This document shows positions 1 through 8,131 of a stretch of 64,000 nucleotides of DNA, in pieces. The notes beneath the pieces were generated by a model. The model was not told the DNA's origin and did not search any database. It was given only the letters and a program-made list of their open reading frames with translations. Origin of the DNA: Aristaeella hokkaidonensis (GTDB lineage: Bacteria; Bacillota; Clostridia; Christensenellales; Aristaeellaceae); assembly GCF_018128945.1 (NCBI RefSeq), contig NZ_CP068393.1, forward strand, positions 496,001-560,000, given 5' to 3'. Position numbers and translations under genes: made by a program. Each line of letters opens with the position of its first letter. The stretch's first letter is position 1.

Positions 1-1
1 C

Positions 2-694
2 GGTGAGGCGCAGCATCTGTGCGACGTCTGCATCATCACCTTTTCCCATGTGATCTTTTCCCATGTGCTGGAGACCTTTCCGCACGAACAGGTGGCGGCA
101 ATTCATGCCTGCAACGGGATTACCCCGATCTATCTGCTGACGGTCAATGACCGGAAGATCGGCTTTTACCTGACCCACGTAGGCGCGGCAGGAGCCGGAA
201 CGGACGTGATCGAGTGCCATCACATGACCGGCGCCACGAAGTTTGTGATGTTCGGTTCCGCAGGGAACCTGAACAAGGACGCGACCGCAGGAAAGTATGT
301 GGTTCCTTCCGAGGCATACCGGGACGAGGGTATGTCCTATCATTACGCGGCGCCTTCGGATTATATCCGTATCCCCGGCGCGGAACTGGTTTCACAGGTG
401 TTTGAGGAACTGAAGCAGCCTTATGTGCAGGGACGTGTCTGGACGACGGACGCCCTGTACAGGGAGACGAAAAACCAGACAGCCCTGCGGCAGCAGGAAG
501 GCTGTCTGGCGGTGGATATGGAACTGGCAGGGGTACAGGCGGTATGCAGTTTCCACGGATTCTCGCTGTACAATTACCTGATTACCGGCGACGTGCTGGA
601 CGCTGAAGAATATACAGCGGAGGGCCTGCGGGAAGCCAATCATACGCTGAAACATTTTTACCTGGCACTGGAAATTGCCCAAAAGCTGTTGTAA
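2..694 (+). CDS. Nucleoside phosphorylase family protein, 5' end outside the window
   Basis: The frame is open from base 2 to the stop at 692-694, so the true start lies before the window; 230 residues are visible. The glycine-rich MFGSAGNL segment and the VDMELAGVQAV segment (Met-Glu pair that contacts the ribose in this fold) match the PNP/UDP phosphorylase superfamily, which splits nucleosides with phosphate into base and ribose-1-phosphate in the cytoplasm. The base specificity (uridine or purine) cannot be read. A GTG at 50 could serve as a start but would cut into conserved fold, so I treat it as internal. A 15-bp imperfect duplication at 41-70 encodes FSHVI-FSHVL. The gene ends at a strong terminator and is convergent with the nitrilase gene. 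Confidence 0.8.
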   Translation, partial: GEAQHLCDVCIITFSHVIFSHVLETFPHEQVAAIHACNGITPIYLLTVNDRKIGFYLTHVGAAGAGTDVIECHHMTGATKFVMFGSAGNLNKDATAGKYVVPSEAYRDEGMSYHYAAPSDYIRIPGAELVSQVFEELKQPYVQGRVWTTDALYRETKNQTALRQQEGCLAVDMELAGVQAVCSFHGFSLYNYLITGDVLDAEEYTAEGLREANHTLKHFYLALEIAQKLL

Positions 695-722
695 AAAAGG
701 AGACGGATCGTCTCCTTTTTTT
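693..722. terminator. Bidirectional intrinsic terminator
   Basis: A perfect 7-bp stem GGAGACG/CGTCTCC (699-705 with 709-715, loop GAT) is flanked by A6 on the left and T7 on the right. It can end transcription of both the nucleoside phosphorylase gene and the convergent nitrilase gene, whose stop codon is only 2 bp away. Confidence 0.85.
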
Positions 723-723
723 C

Positions 724-1491
724 TTATAAAAGAGTGTCAGATATGGTTTTCCGGCCGAGCTCGCCAAAGCTGGGCTCTTTCTTTTCAAAATCGTATATCA
801 GCAGCCCTTCCTTTTCAGGTTCCAGTTCACACAGGGCTTTGCCGGATGCGTCAAACAGCACAGTGGGCGCCGTCTGGAAAGACGCTGCATTGTTAACAGC
901 AAGAACCGGACAGACATTCTCTACCGCCCGGGTCCGGATGTGTGCCCGGATCAGGTCATACCGGTCCGGATCCGCCTGGGCGGCAGTATCAGAAAACAGG
1001 ATCACGTTCAGGTCGGTCTTTGCCCGGTACAGCTCCCGGAAATATTCCGGAAAACGTACCTCAAAGCAGATCCGGATCCCGATCTTCAGCGTTCCGGCCT
1101 GCAGGATACCGTCCCGGGTTCCTGGGGTAAAGTTCTCCTGATCCCAGCCCCAGAGGGCGCGTTTGTCATATTCCGTGACGGTGCCGTCGGGTGCAAAGCA
1201 CAGGGCCGCGTTATAAAAGGAGGATCCCCGGCGGATGATTGTACCTGCGATGAGATGCATCCGGTTCTGTATGGCGGCTTTCTGAAGCTGTGTATGAGCC
1301 TCGTTTTTCCGCTCTTCATCGATCTCCGCAGGAGAGGGAAGTGCCAGGGGCGGATAGCCGGTCACAGCGCACTCCGGGAAAACAAGCAACTCAACGCCTT
1401 CCCGGGAGGCCCGGGAAACCGCGTCCAGTATATGGGACATGTTTTCCGTGATGTTTCCGGTCACCGGAAACTGATAAGCACCGATTCTCAT
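724..1491 (-). CDS. Carbon-nitrogen hydrolase (nitrilase superfamily)
   Basis: A 255-residue cytoplasmic hydrolase of the nitrilase superfamily, which cleaves non-peptide C-N bonds such as amides, carbamoyl groups or nitriles. The catalytic triad is visible: Glu40 in VFPEC, Lys110 in YDKRALW, and Cys142 in IRICFEVRFPE. Length fits the single-domain amidase-like branches. The ATG at 1491 follows an AAAGGAG ribosome site, supporting this start. The next gene on the same strand (CPBP-like membrane protein) ends 33 bp upstream, so the two could be co-transcribed. The substrate cannot be predicted; the proximity to nucleoside phosphorylase hints at nucleobase breakdown, but the genes converge and do not form an operon. 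Confidence 0.85.
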   Translation of the reverse strand: MRIGAYQFPVTGNITENMSHILDAVSRASREGVELLVFPECAVTGYPPLALPSPAEIDEERKNEAHTQLQKAAIQNRMHLIAGTIIRRGSSFYNAALCFAPDGTVTEYDKRALWGWDQENFTPGTRDGILQAGTLKIGIRICFEVRFPEYFRELYRAKTDLNVILFSDTAAQADPDRYDLIRAHIRTRAVENVCPVLAVNNAASFQTAPTVLFDASGKALCELEPEKEGLLIYDFEKKEPSFGELGRKTISDTLL

Positions 1492-1524
1492 CCGAAGCTC
1501 CTTTCTTCAGGCTCCTTCCGGATA

Positions 1525-2199
1525 TTACAGGACAAACATAAGGAACAGTACCGGAAATGCCTTCCTGATATCCCGGTTGAGCAGCAGCCAGGTGAGGCCG
1601 TAGAAGACGCTGACGAGCAGCAAAGCCAGACCGCCGGTTACGCTGCCTTTGGTAAGAATATGGGCCAGCCCCCAGGTCAGCCCGGCCAGCAGGCCGCCGT
1701 AGGGAATCATTGTCCTGTTCCCCTGATGGAAACAGGCTTCGAAGGCTTTCTGCCCAAAGACGATGAGCAGATACACAAGGCCGGTTTCAAACACATAATA
1801 GATATACTGGAAGATAAACTTCAGCCAGCCGTTATAGCGGAATTCTTTAACTACTTTGGATCCGTTCCAGTCATACCAGGAGTAAACAAGCATCAGGACA
1901 AACAGGACCGCAACCACAGCCCACTGCCAGGGCTTAACTTTTTCCTGCGGGGCAAACAGATCATATCCGCATTCTTTCTTCGCCTGTTTTGCAAGGAAGA
2001 AAAAGACTGCTCCCCAGCAGATACAGGTGAGAATCCAGTGGGAAATATTCTGGAAGGTTGACCATTCATTTGACGGACAGCCGTAGAGCATGGGTTCCAG
2101 TACAATCCAAAGCAGCACTTCAAGGCCGAGACCGGCAAAGGCGATCAATGCATATTCCAGGAACCGGATACCGGTTTTCCTGCTGACCTGCGTTTCCAT
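1525..2199 (-). CDS. Integral membrane protein, possibly divergent CPBP family
   Basis: A 224-residue protein with about six or seven hydrophobic segments and no signal peptide. The stretch FETGLVYLLIVFGQKAFE followed later by GLTWGLAHI resembles the layout of CPBP (Abi/CAAX-protease-like) membrane proteins, where an EExxxR motif precedes an FxxxH motif. Here the first motif lacks the paired glutamates, so protease activity is doubtful. A GGGAGGAA ribosome site precedes the ATG at 2199. It lies upstream of and co-directional with the nitrilase gene. Its function is unknown; family placement is a weak inference. Confidence 0.55.
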   Translation of the reverse strand: METQVSRKTGIRFLEYALIAFAGLGLEVLLWIVLEPMLYGCPSNEWSTFQNISHWILTCICWGAVFFFLAKQAKKECGYDLFAPQEKVKPWQWAVVAVLFVLMLVYSWYDWNGSKVVKEFRYNGWLKFIFQYIYYVFETGLVYLLIVFGQKAFEACFHQGNRTMIPYGGLLAGLTWGLAHILTKGSVTGGLALLLVSVFYGLTWLLLNRDIRKAFPVLFLMFVL

Positions 2200-2298
2200 T
2201 TTGCAGTTTCCTCCCGATGATGTGAAATGATAGAAGTGATAATAGCATTGTTTTCCATCTTCTGCATTAGAAGATAATTAAAAGCGGCAACGGATATC

Positions 2299-2331
2299 AA
2301 TTCACAATTCACAATTCATAATTCATAATTA
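2299..2331. repeat. Heptanucleotide tandem repeat (AATTCAY)
   Basis: Four tandem 7-bp units (AATTCAC, AATTCAC, AATTCAT, AATTCAT) followed by a partial unit AATTA lie in the 230-bp gap between the membrane-protein and cupin genes. Related heptamer arrays recur at many intergenic sites in this window. The rest of the gap (2200-2298 and 2332-2399) is AT-rich and shows no gene. Confidence 0.85.
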
Positions 2332-2399
2332 TATATACTGCCAGTTGATCTGGTTTGAGCAATTTTATACAAGATCTGACCCTTGGATTTGGGTATTCT

Positions 2400-2422
2400 C
2401 TTCCTGTAAAACAGGAAGGAGG
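2400..2422 (+). promoter_or_regulatory. Hairpin overlapping the cupin ribosome binding site
   Basis: CTTCCTGT (2400-2407), loop AAA, and ACAGGAAG (2411-2418) form a perfect 8-bp stem whose right arm runs into the Shine-Dalgarno sequence GGAAGGAGGT (2414-2422 region). Folding would partly hide the ribosome site of the cupin gene starting at 2430. It could be a translational switch or the remnant of an upstream terminator; there is no U-tract. Confidence 0.5.
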
Positions 2423-2429
2423 TAACCCT

Positions 2430-2819
2430 ATGAACCATGAAACCTTTGAAGCCTTCAATGCCGGACATCTGTGCCAGGAGGACCGGATCATTCCTTTTGA
2501 CCGGATTCCCTGGTCCGCGCATCCCGTGTTCGAGGGTGTGGAACTCAAACACATTATTACTGCCAAAGATACGGACGGGGCATTCAGCTATCACCTGGTC
2601 CGGATCGCGCCGTATAAGCAAATCGGCGATCATATCCACGAAACGCAGCTGGAAACCCATGAAGTGATTGCCGGAGAAGGCATCTGCGTCAATGACGGAT
2701 ACAGCCAGCGCTATGCACCGGGTGTGATTGCTATCCTGCCGGCAAAAGTGCACCATGAGGTACAGGCAGGCTCGCAGGGACTTTATTTGTTTGCCAAATT
2801 CTTCCCGGCACTCTGCTGA
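2430..2819 (+). CDS. Cupin-domain protein
   Basis: A 129-residue single-domain cupin. The metal-ligand pattern is visible as GDHIHETQLETHEVIAG (HxH then E) and a later VHHEV histidine, which fits a conserved beta-barrel binding a divalent metal. Such small cupins act as isomerases, dioxygenases or small-molecule sensors; no specific reaction can be named. The ATG at 2430 is chosen because it follows a strong GGAAGGAGGT site; an in-frame ATG-like start at 2355 has no ribosome site. The 3' end overlaps the end of the convergent AraC gene by 37 bp, so the two transcripts are antisense at their tails. Confidence 0.8.
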   Translation: MNHETFEAFNAGHLCQEDRIIPFDRIPWSAHPVFEGVELKHIITAKDTDGAFSYHLVRIAPYKQIGDHIHETQLETHEVIAGEGICVNDGYSQRYAPGVIAILPAKVHHEVQAGSQGLYLFAKFFPALC

Positions 2820-3430
2820 GATTCTTCCCGGGCCGCGTCCTGGTACTGAGCGGGAGTCAGTCCCACCAGCTTGTGAAAGCATCTGTCAAGGTGGCTTTGA
2901 TCGGAAAAACCTGCGTCATAAGTCACCCGGGAGATGCTTTTTTCTTCTTCCAGCAGCTTCTGGGCTTTCCTTACCCGGCATTGGATCTGAAACTGATGCG
3001 GGGTCAGGCCGAAAGCCTTCCGGAAGCGGCGAATCATATAGTATGGGCTGATGTGGGCGTCCTTAGCCATCTCCTGAATCAGATACAGGTTTTCCGGCTG
3101 CTCCAGGAGGGCGGTGCGGATTTCCTGCAGATCCATATCTGTTTTCTCCGGCTCTGTGAGGATACAGAGTACCATCATGGAATAAGGCTTGCCGTCCACG
3201 GCATTGATCTCATGGAGGGTGTCCGGCGGAATCCGAAAGCTGTCTCCTTTTTCGCAAATCCGGCTTTGGTCATTGACAATAAGCCGGATTTTTCCTTCCT
3301 CCACGTATCCAAGGGTCAGATGGGAAGTGTGGGTATGGGGCGCATAGGATTTAGTCCAGTTCCGGTACCGGACGATTTCCATCCGGTCATTGGCCTTCCT
3401 GTAAGTGATGCCTTCGGATTGCTTCTCCAT
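2783..3430 (-). CDS. AraC family transcriptional regulator
   Basis: A 215-residue regulator. Residues about 15-95 form an AraC-type cupin sensor domain (HTHTSHLTLGYVEEGKI; PPDTLHEI), and residues about 110-200 carry the two helix-turn-helix units (ISPYYMIRRFRKAFGLTPHQF and VTYDAGFSDQSHLDRCFHK). It should bind DNA and respond to a small ligand. The ATG follows GGAGG. It starts 15 bp after the stop of the TSUP permease gene on the same strand, so it may regulate that transporter or the convergent cupin gene; both are inference from position. Confidence 0.88.
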   Translation of the reverse strand: MEKQSEGITYRKANDRMEIVRYRNWTKSYAPHTHTSHLTLGYVEEGKIRLIVNDQSRICEKGDSFRIPPDTLHEINAVDGKPYSMMVLCILTEPEKTDMDLQEIRTALLEQPENLYLIQEMAKDAHISPYYMIRRFRKAFGLTPHQFQIQCRVRKAQKLLEEEKSISRVTYDAGFSDQSHLDRCFHKLVGLTPAQYQDAAREESQQSAGKNLANK

Positions 3431-3445
3431 ATTACCGCCTCCGGA

Positions 3446-4204
3446 TCAGAAACCGATGATGATCTTCAGGAACAGGAGCAGCAGAACGCCCAGGATAACC
3501 GGGCGGACGATTCTGGTACCCTTGTTCAGCGCCAGGCCGGAGCCAAGCCAGTTGCCGGCCATGTTGCAAAGGGCGCCGGCAAGCCCGAGCAGGAATACCA
3601 CCTGGCCGTTCAGCAGGAAAACTACGAGGGAGGTGATGTTGGAGGTGAGATTGATGACCTTGGCCTGGGCGTTGGCGGAGGAAACGGACATCCGGGCAAA
3701 AACCGTAAAGGCAATGATCAGGAAGGTGCCGGTTCCGGGACCGTAGAAGCCATCGTAGGCGCCGATGAGGAGGGCGGCAGCAACACAGATGATCATGGTC
3801 CGGCGATCCGCCACTGCGTCGCCGCCTTTATCCGTGAACAGGTGCCGGTTCAGCACAAAGAAAGCCGCAACGGGCAGGACGGCAAAAAGGATATACTTCA
3901 TCACGTTCTCGCTGACGAGCAGGGAAAGCTGCGCACCCAGGGTGGAGCCCGCGAAAGCTGCCAGTGCGGCAGGAACGGCCAGCTTCAGGTTGATGAGCCC
4001 GTGACGCAGGAAACGGCCCGTGGACAGACTGGTGCCGCAGGTGGAGGACAGTTTGTTGGTCGCAATAGCCTGATGGACAGGCAGGCCGGCCAGCAGATAA
4101 GCCGGGAGCGAGATCAGCCCGCCGCCGCCACCGATGGAATCAACAAATCCGGCCAGGAAAAGCAGAGGACAGACGATCAGAAAAGATAAGGGAGTCAGGG
4201 TCAC
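3446..4204 (-). CDS. TSUP family sulfite exporter TauE/SafE-like permease
   Basis: A 252-residue membrane protein with about eight hydrophobic segments. The N-terminal FVDSIGGGGGLISLPAYL and the later IGAYDGFYGPGTGTFLI are the two glycine-rich signatures of the TauE/SafE (TSUP) family, which moves sulfur compounds and other organic anions across the membrane. It uses a GTG start at 4204 behind an AGGAGG site 7 bp away. A terminator-like hairpin separates it from the upstream gene, while the AraC gene follows 15 bp downstream. The substrate is not determinable. Confidence 0.88.
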   Translation of the reverse strand: MTLTPLSFLIVCPLLFLAGFVDSIGGGGGLISLPAYLLAGLPVHQAIATNKLSSTCGTSLSTGRFLRHGLINLKLAVPAALAAFAGSTLGAQLSLLVSENVMKYILFAVLPVAAFFVLNRHLFTDKGGDAVADRRTMIICVAAALLIGAYDGFYGPGTGTFLIIAFTVFARMSVSSANAQAKVINLTSNITSLVVFLLNGQVVFLLGLAGALCNMAGNWLGSGLALNKGTRIVRPVILGVLLLLFLKIIIGF

Positions 4205-4228
4205 GGGACGCCTCCTGAGAGATTAATC

Positions 4229-4251
4229 AAAAAAGGCTCAATCAGCTGAGC
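4229..4251 (-). terminator. Intrinsic terminator at the end of the 370-residue protein gene
   Basis: On the minus strand GCTCA (4247-4251), a 6-nt loop, and TGAGC (4236-4240) form a short stem followed by C and T6 (4229-4234). The stem overlaps the stop codon of the gene ending at 4242. The 5-bp stem is short, so termination may be partial and allow read-through to the TSUP gene. Confidence 0.5.
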
Positions 4252-5354
4252 GCGATACACTGCAGATAGCGGCCTTCGCCAGGACGGGTTTCGGGAGGGG
4301 CAACAAATCCTTTGTTCACCAGGGCTTCATTGATACTGCCGAAAAGGATGTGCCAGCATTCATTGGCTGTTTCCTTCAGGGGAACCCGGTGCAGGGAGGG
4401 CGTGATCCGCAGATCGCGTATCCCCTCAAATACATCAGCGATGGGTTTGAACAGGATCTTTTCCAGCAGTTCCTCGATGGCGTAGAAGATGACGTCATGC
4501 TCCGGCCTGAAGACGGGGACGCAGGGCTTTCCGTTCCGGACATAACCAAAGGCTTCCAGCGCCCGGACGGCTCGGACCTCTGCTTCCTGCCCGGAAGCCA
4601 GGAGCCTGGCAGCCTGTGTAAGGTCCGCTGCGGACAGGCCTTTCATTGCCTCATGGATGGAATCGAAAGCAGGGGTCAGCTTATCCTGCTCCTTCAGGCG
4701 GAAATAACGGAAGCAGTCCAGACGGTTTCCATCTGCGTCGCCAAAGGATTCAAGGGCACAGTCTTCCTGCACACACCGGTTAAAGGAACAAAGCAGCCTG
4801 TCTGAAAAAACATCCAGGGCAGGGCTCTTTTCATAGAGGATCAGCAGGTAATCCAGGCCTGTGGGGTGGGGACGTCCTTCGGAAATGATATCCTCCTGAA
4901 TGAGCCTGTCGATCATAGCACCGTCCATACTCCAGCCGCAGAGCAGGTGATACAGGTTCCGCTCGGGAGAAAAGCCGTTGTTAATCTTTCCGGCCAGCTC
5001 ATAAAGCGGCTGCTTGCAGGAGACGATGAGATCGGCGATTTTACCAGCGGCGGAGGCAAAGTGCTCCGCCAGCACGGAGGCGTCCGATTCCAGGAATACG
5101 GGTGTGTCCAGGTATACATGCTGTCCTTCCCGGCGGAGGACGCCGCACCGGATCATGCGGTCGATATAATCACTGCCGAACTGGTCGGCAAGATCTTCGT
5201 ACAAAATGGTTCCGGCTTCCCGGGAGACAATGGCGGAGATCAGCGGAGAAAGGGAGTCCATGAAGTTCCGCGGATTATCCGGATGGAGGGCTTCCTGTTC
5301 ATCCTCCATCTGATCATACAGATAACAGGAGAATTGCTTTTCTTCGTACATCAT
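4242..5354 (-). CDS. Uncharacterised cytoplasmic protein with a possible winged-helix segment
   Basis: I do not recognise this 370-residue protein. It has no signal peptide or membrane segment and is rich in charged helices. Residues about 48-83 (TILYEDLADQFGSDYIDRM then IRCGVLRREGQHVYLD) have the rhythm of a winged helix-turn-helix, which would make it a DNA-binding or helical scaffold protein; this is a weak inference. Its ATG overlaps the stop of the EamA transporter gene as ATGA (5351-5354), so the two are translationally coupled and probably work together, perhaps in sensing or controlling the exporter. Confidence 0.7.
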   Translation of the reverse strand: MMYEEKQFSCYLYDQMEDEQEALHPDNPRNFMDSLSPLISAIVSREAGTILYEDLADQFGSDYIDRMIRCGVLRREGQHVYLDTPVFLESDASVLAEHFASAAGKIADLIVSCKQPLYELAGKINNGFSPERNLYHLLCGWSMDGAMIDRLIQEDIISEGRPHPTGLDYLLILYEKSPALDVFSDRLLCSFNRCVQEDCALESFGDADGNRLDCFRYFRLKEQDKLTPAFDSIHEAMKGLSAADLTQAARLLASGQEAEVRAVRALEAFGYVRNGKPCVPVFRPEHDVIFYAIEELLEKILFKPIADVFEGIRDLRITPSLHRVPLKETANECWHILFGSINEALVNKGFVAPPETRPGEGRYLQCIALS

Positions 5355-6235
5355 TCACGGGCCTCCTTCATATCCGGCGTGCCGCTCTTTTGCCGCGCCA
5401 GCCAGACGTTATAGGCCAGGATGGAGCAGACCACAATGACGGCTCCGGTAATGGCCAGGGCTGAGACTTTCTCTCCATAGAAGGCAGCAACCAGCAGGGG
5501 ATTCATGATGGGCTCCATGCCGGTGATCAGGCTGGCGGTGACAGCCGGAGTGCGCTGAATACCGATGGAGAAGAGAATATAGGCGCCGCCTACCTGCACA
5601 ACGCCCAGGGCTACGATGGCTGCCAGGGTCGGCAGGGAGAAGTCTGTTTCTCCAAAGCACAAGGGTGTCATCACAAGACCGGCGGTCAGCTGGCCAAGGA
5701 AGCAGGAGGAGATGGCATCCGCGTCCTTGCCGGTATTCATCATGAACACACCGGCATAGCAGACGCCGGACAGGATTGCGACGATGTTGCCGGTCAGGTT
5801 GCCGGCCTGGATGCCGTCCACAAAGAACAGCACCACGCCCAGCAGCACCAGGAAGCAGGTGATCAGATCCACCCGGCCGGGTTTCTGCCGGTAGAGCAGG
5901 GCCATGAACAGGATGACGAATACCGGCGCGGTGAACTGAAGGACTATGGTGTTGGCAGCGGTGGTCAGTTTATTGGCAATGGCGAAAAGCGTGGTTACGC
6001 CGATCATGGAAAGGGCGCCGATCAGTACCCGGCGGTTGAAGATAATCCGGCGGCGGGTGATCAACAAATAAAGGCCGATAACGGCGGCACTGATCAGGTT
6101 CCGGGCTCCGTTGATGGCCAGCGCGGACCAGGGGACAAGCTTGATGAACAGGCCGCCCGTGCTGAAGCACACGGAGGCCAGGAAAACAAACAGTACAGCC
6201 CGCCGGTTTTTTCCGGCTTCATCCGGTTTACGCAT
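5351..6235 (-). CDS. EamA/DMT family transporter
   Basis: A 294-residue membrane protein with ten predicted hydrophobic segments in two homologous halves, typical of EamA-domain drug/metabolite exporters. Features include an N-terminal FSTGGLFIKLVPWSAL and the second-half segment ILFSIGIQRTPAVTASLITG-like loop with the conserved EPI (GMEPIMNP) motif. It should export small metabolites or amino acids; the substrate is unknown. An AGGA site precedes the ATG. Its stop codon overlaps the start of the next gene, and it is first in a minus-strand run that continues through the unknown protein towards the TSUP permease. Confidence 0.88.
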   Translation of the reverse strand: MRKPDEAGKNRRAVLFVFLASVCFSTGGLFIKLVPWSALAINGARNLISAAVIGLYLLITRRRIIFNRRVLIGALSMIGVTTLFAIANKLTTAANTIVLQFTAPVFVILFMALLYRQKPGRVDLITCFLVLLGVVLFFVDGIQAGNLTGNIVAILSGVCYAGVFMMNTGKDADAISSCFLGQLTAGLVMTPLCFGETDFSLPTLAAIVALGVVQVGGAYILFSIGIQRTPAVTASLITGMEPIMNPLLVAAFYGEKVSALAITGAVIVVCSILAYNVWLARQKSGTPDMKEARE

Positions 6236-6400
6236 CTGATCCTACGCTCTTTCCGTTCTTGATATTCATTCAAAAAAGGGTTCGCGTCAGTTTACTATAC
6301 CGCGCCCCAAAGGACAAGAGGTAACGTGGATTTTACATGACAAGGCAGAAGGTATATGTTAGAATCAGCTCTGACAATCTGATGAAACGGAGTTATCTCC

Positions 6401-7225
6401 ATGCATGTAGAGAAAATAAAAGACCTGGAGCCCTGGATGGATTTTATCCGGGAAGTAAACAGCGATCCGGAGTTGGCCAGCCCGTGTATCTGCACACCTT
6501 ATTACTTTGAACGCAACCTGCTGATGGCAGTGAACCGCCCGGGACAGACCGTGATTGGAGTGTTTCAGGATGACGAGCCGGCAGGACTGTTCGTATTCAT
6601 TGTCAGTCCGGATGACCAGAATGTTGAGATGAAGGTGGACGTCTGCCGCAGTGCGGAAGCTTATGAAGCAGTAATTGAATACATGCAGAAGGAGTACGCC
6701 GGTTATCAGGCAGATTTCGTATTCAACCCGGCCAACCGCCTGCTGACGGACTTGCTGATCCGGAAGGGCGCAGCGTTTGATCCGGTACAGGTCAGGATGG
6801 TGTTTTCCGGCAACTGCCCCACCATCGATACCAAGGGTGTGGAAGTGCTTTCTGAACGCTATCATGAACAGTACCTTGCTATGCATACCCGGGACGTGTT
6901 CTGGACCGGGGACAAAGTAATCGAGGCGGACAAGTTCCGCGTGCTCATTGGCGTTGAAAACGGATCCGTGGCAGGCTATCTGGACGTGACCTGCAAGATG
7001 GGTGAAAATGAGGTGTTCAACCTGCAAGTGAAGGATCCTGCCCGGGAAGCGGAATGGAGCCGGAAAATGCTGACAAAGGCCCTGGAGATGAACAGGCCCA
7101 ATGGAATGATGGTGCTGGCGAACGAAGATACCGCGGAGGTGAACCTGTTCGAATCCGTTGGCTTTAAAAAAGTGCCGGAACAGCGTTATGTTACGGTGAC
7201 ATGGATCCTGCCCGCCAGGAAATAA
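6401..7225 (+). CDS. GNAT-fold protein, paralog 1, degenerate acetyl-CoA loop
   Basis: A 274-residue protein that aligns end to end with the next gene (shared start pattern W-DFI-EVNSDP, shared ADFVFNPAN, shared C-terminal LFESVGFKK). The C-terminal half has the GNAT fold, but where the paralog has RGKGWG this one has REAEWS at about residues 215-220: the Arg and Trp remain and all three glycines of the pyrophosphate-binding loop are lost. Acetyl-CoA binding by the usual loop is therefore unlikely, and it may be a non-catalytic partner of its neighbour. The two genes are 18 bp apart and almost surely co-transcribed. Confidence 0.75.
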   Translation: MHVEKIKDLEPWMDFIREVNSDPELASPCICTPYYFERNLLMAVNRPGQTVIGVFQDDEPAGLFVFIVSPDDQNVEMKVDVCRSAEAYEAVIEYMQKEYAGYQADFVFNPANRLLTDLLIRKGAAFDPVQVRMVFSGNCPTIDTKGVEVLSERYHEQYLAMHTRDVFWTGDKVIEADKFRVLIGVENGSVAGYLDVTCKMGENEVFNLQVKDPAREAEWSRKMLTKALEMNRPNGMMVLANEDTAEVNLFESVGFKKVPEQRYVTVTWILPARK

Positions 7226-7243
7226 TCAGAGAAGAAGAGAATT

Positions 7244-8074
7244 ATGATGCAGACAGAAGTAATCAAAAACCTGGAATCCTGGACGGACTTTATTAAGGAA
7301 GTCAACAGTGATCCGCGGTTTGCCAATCCTACAATTGCTACGCCGGAAGCATATGAAAATAAAATTATACGGGCGGTGGATGATCCTGAAAAGCTGGTGC
7401 TGGGTATCCTGGAAGACGGGGTACAGCAGGGTCTGTTTGTTTTCAGCGTCCTGAAGGATGACCGGTACATGGAAATGCTGGCCGGCTTTTCCCGCTCCGG
7501 AGAAGCATACGAAGTTATGGCAGAATACCTGCAGGAATGTTTTCCGGGATTTGAAGCTGATTTTGTATTCAATCCGGCCAATGACCTGCTGACAGACCTT
7601 CTGAAACGGAAAGGAGCGGAACTTGATCCGGAACAGCAGTTCATGAAACTGACCGGAAATCCGCCGGCTGTGGATACCGAAGGAATTGAGCTGCTAAGCG
7701 AATCCAGGAAGGAGCAGTACTTTGCCCTTCATAACAAGGATATGTACTGGACCGGTGAGAGAATCGCGGAAGAATCGGAATTTTACCGGGTGTTCATAGC
7801 TGTGGAGGATCAGCGGGTGGTCGGATACATAGACGTGACCTGGCCAAAGAACCCCAATTATGTGTGGGACATACTGGTAGCGGAAGAATGCCGCGGCAAA
7901 GGATGGGGCAGGAAACTGCTTGCAAAAGCCATTGAAATGAACGAATCCGGCGGTATGGAGCTGGACGTGAATACGGACAATGTCCCGGCAATCCGGCTGT
8001 ATGAATCCATGGGCTTTACGAAAACGGAGGGGCGGAATACTGTTTCAGCCTTCTGGAATATTCCGGAAGCATAA
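7244..8074 (+). CDS. GNAT family N-acetyltransferase, paralog 2
   Basis: A 276-residue acetyltransferase with an N-terminal GNAT-like half (residues about 1-140) and a canonical C-terminal GNAT domain. The acetyl-CoA loop is intact: RGKGWG at residues 217-222 inside ILVAEECRGKGWGRKLL, followed by the late motif IRLYESMGF. It should transfer an acetyl group to a small molecule or protein amine. It follows paralog 1 by 18 bp and the two arose by tandem duplication. A minus-strand terminator for the converging ABC cassette begins 8 bp after its stop. Confidence 0.85.
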   Translation: MMQTEVIKNLESWTDFIKEVNSDPRFANPTIATPEAYENKIIRAVDDPEKLVLGILEDGVQQGLFVFSVLKDDRYMEMLAGFSRSGEAYEVMAEYLQECFPGFEADFVFNPANDLLTDLLKRKGAELDPEQQFMKLTGNPPAVDTEGIELLSESRKEQYFALHNKDMYWTGERIAEESEFYRVFIAVEDQRVVGYIDVTWPKNPNYVWDILVAEECRGKGWGRKLLAKAIEMNESGGMELDVNTDNVPAIRLYESMGFTKTEGRNTVSAFWNIPEA

Positions 8075-8081
8075 AAGTATG

Positions 8082-8112
8082 AAAAAGAGGGTGCGCATGA
8101 AGCGCACCCTCT
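8082..8112 (-). terminator. Intrinsic terminator of the ABC cassette
   Basis: A perfect 11-bp stem (8086-8096 with 8102-8112, core GAGGGTGCGC, 5-nt loop) is followed on the minus strand by T5. It lies 20 bp beyond the stop of the permease gene and would end the GntR-ATPase-permease transcript. Confidence 0.85.
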
Positions 8113-8131
8113 GCTGTTCTGCAGAATGAGA

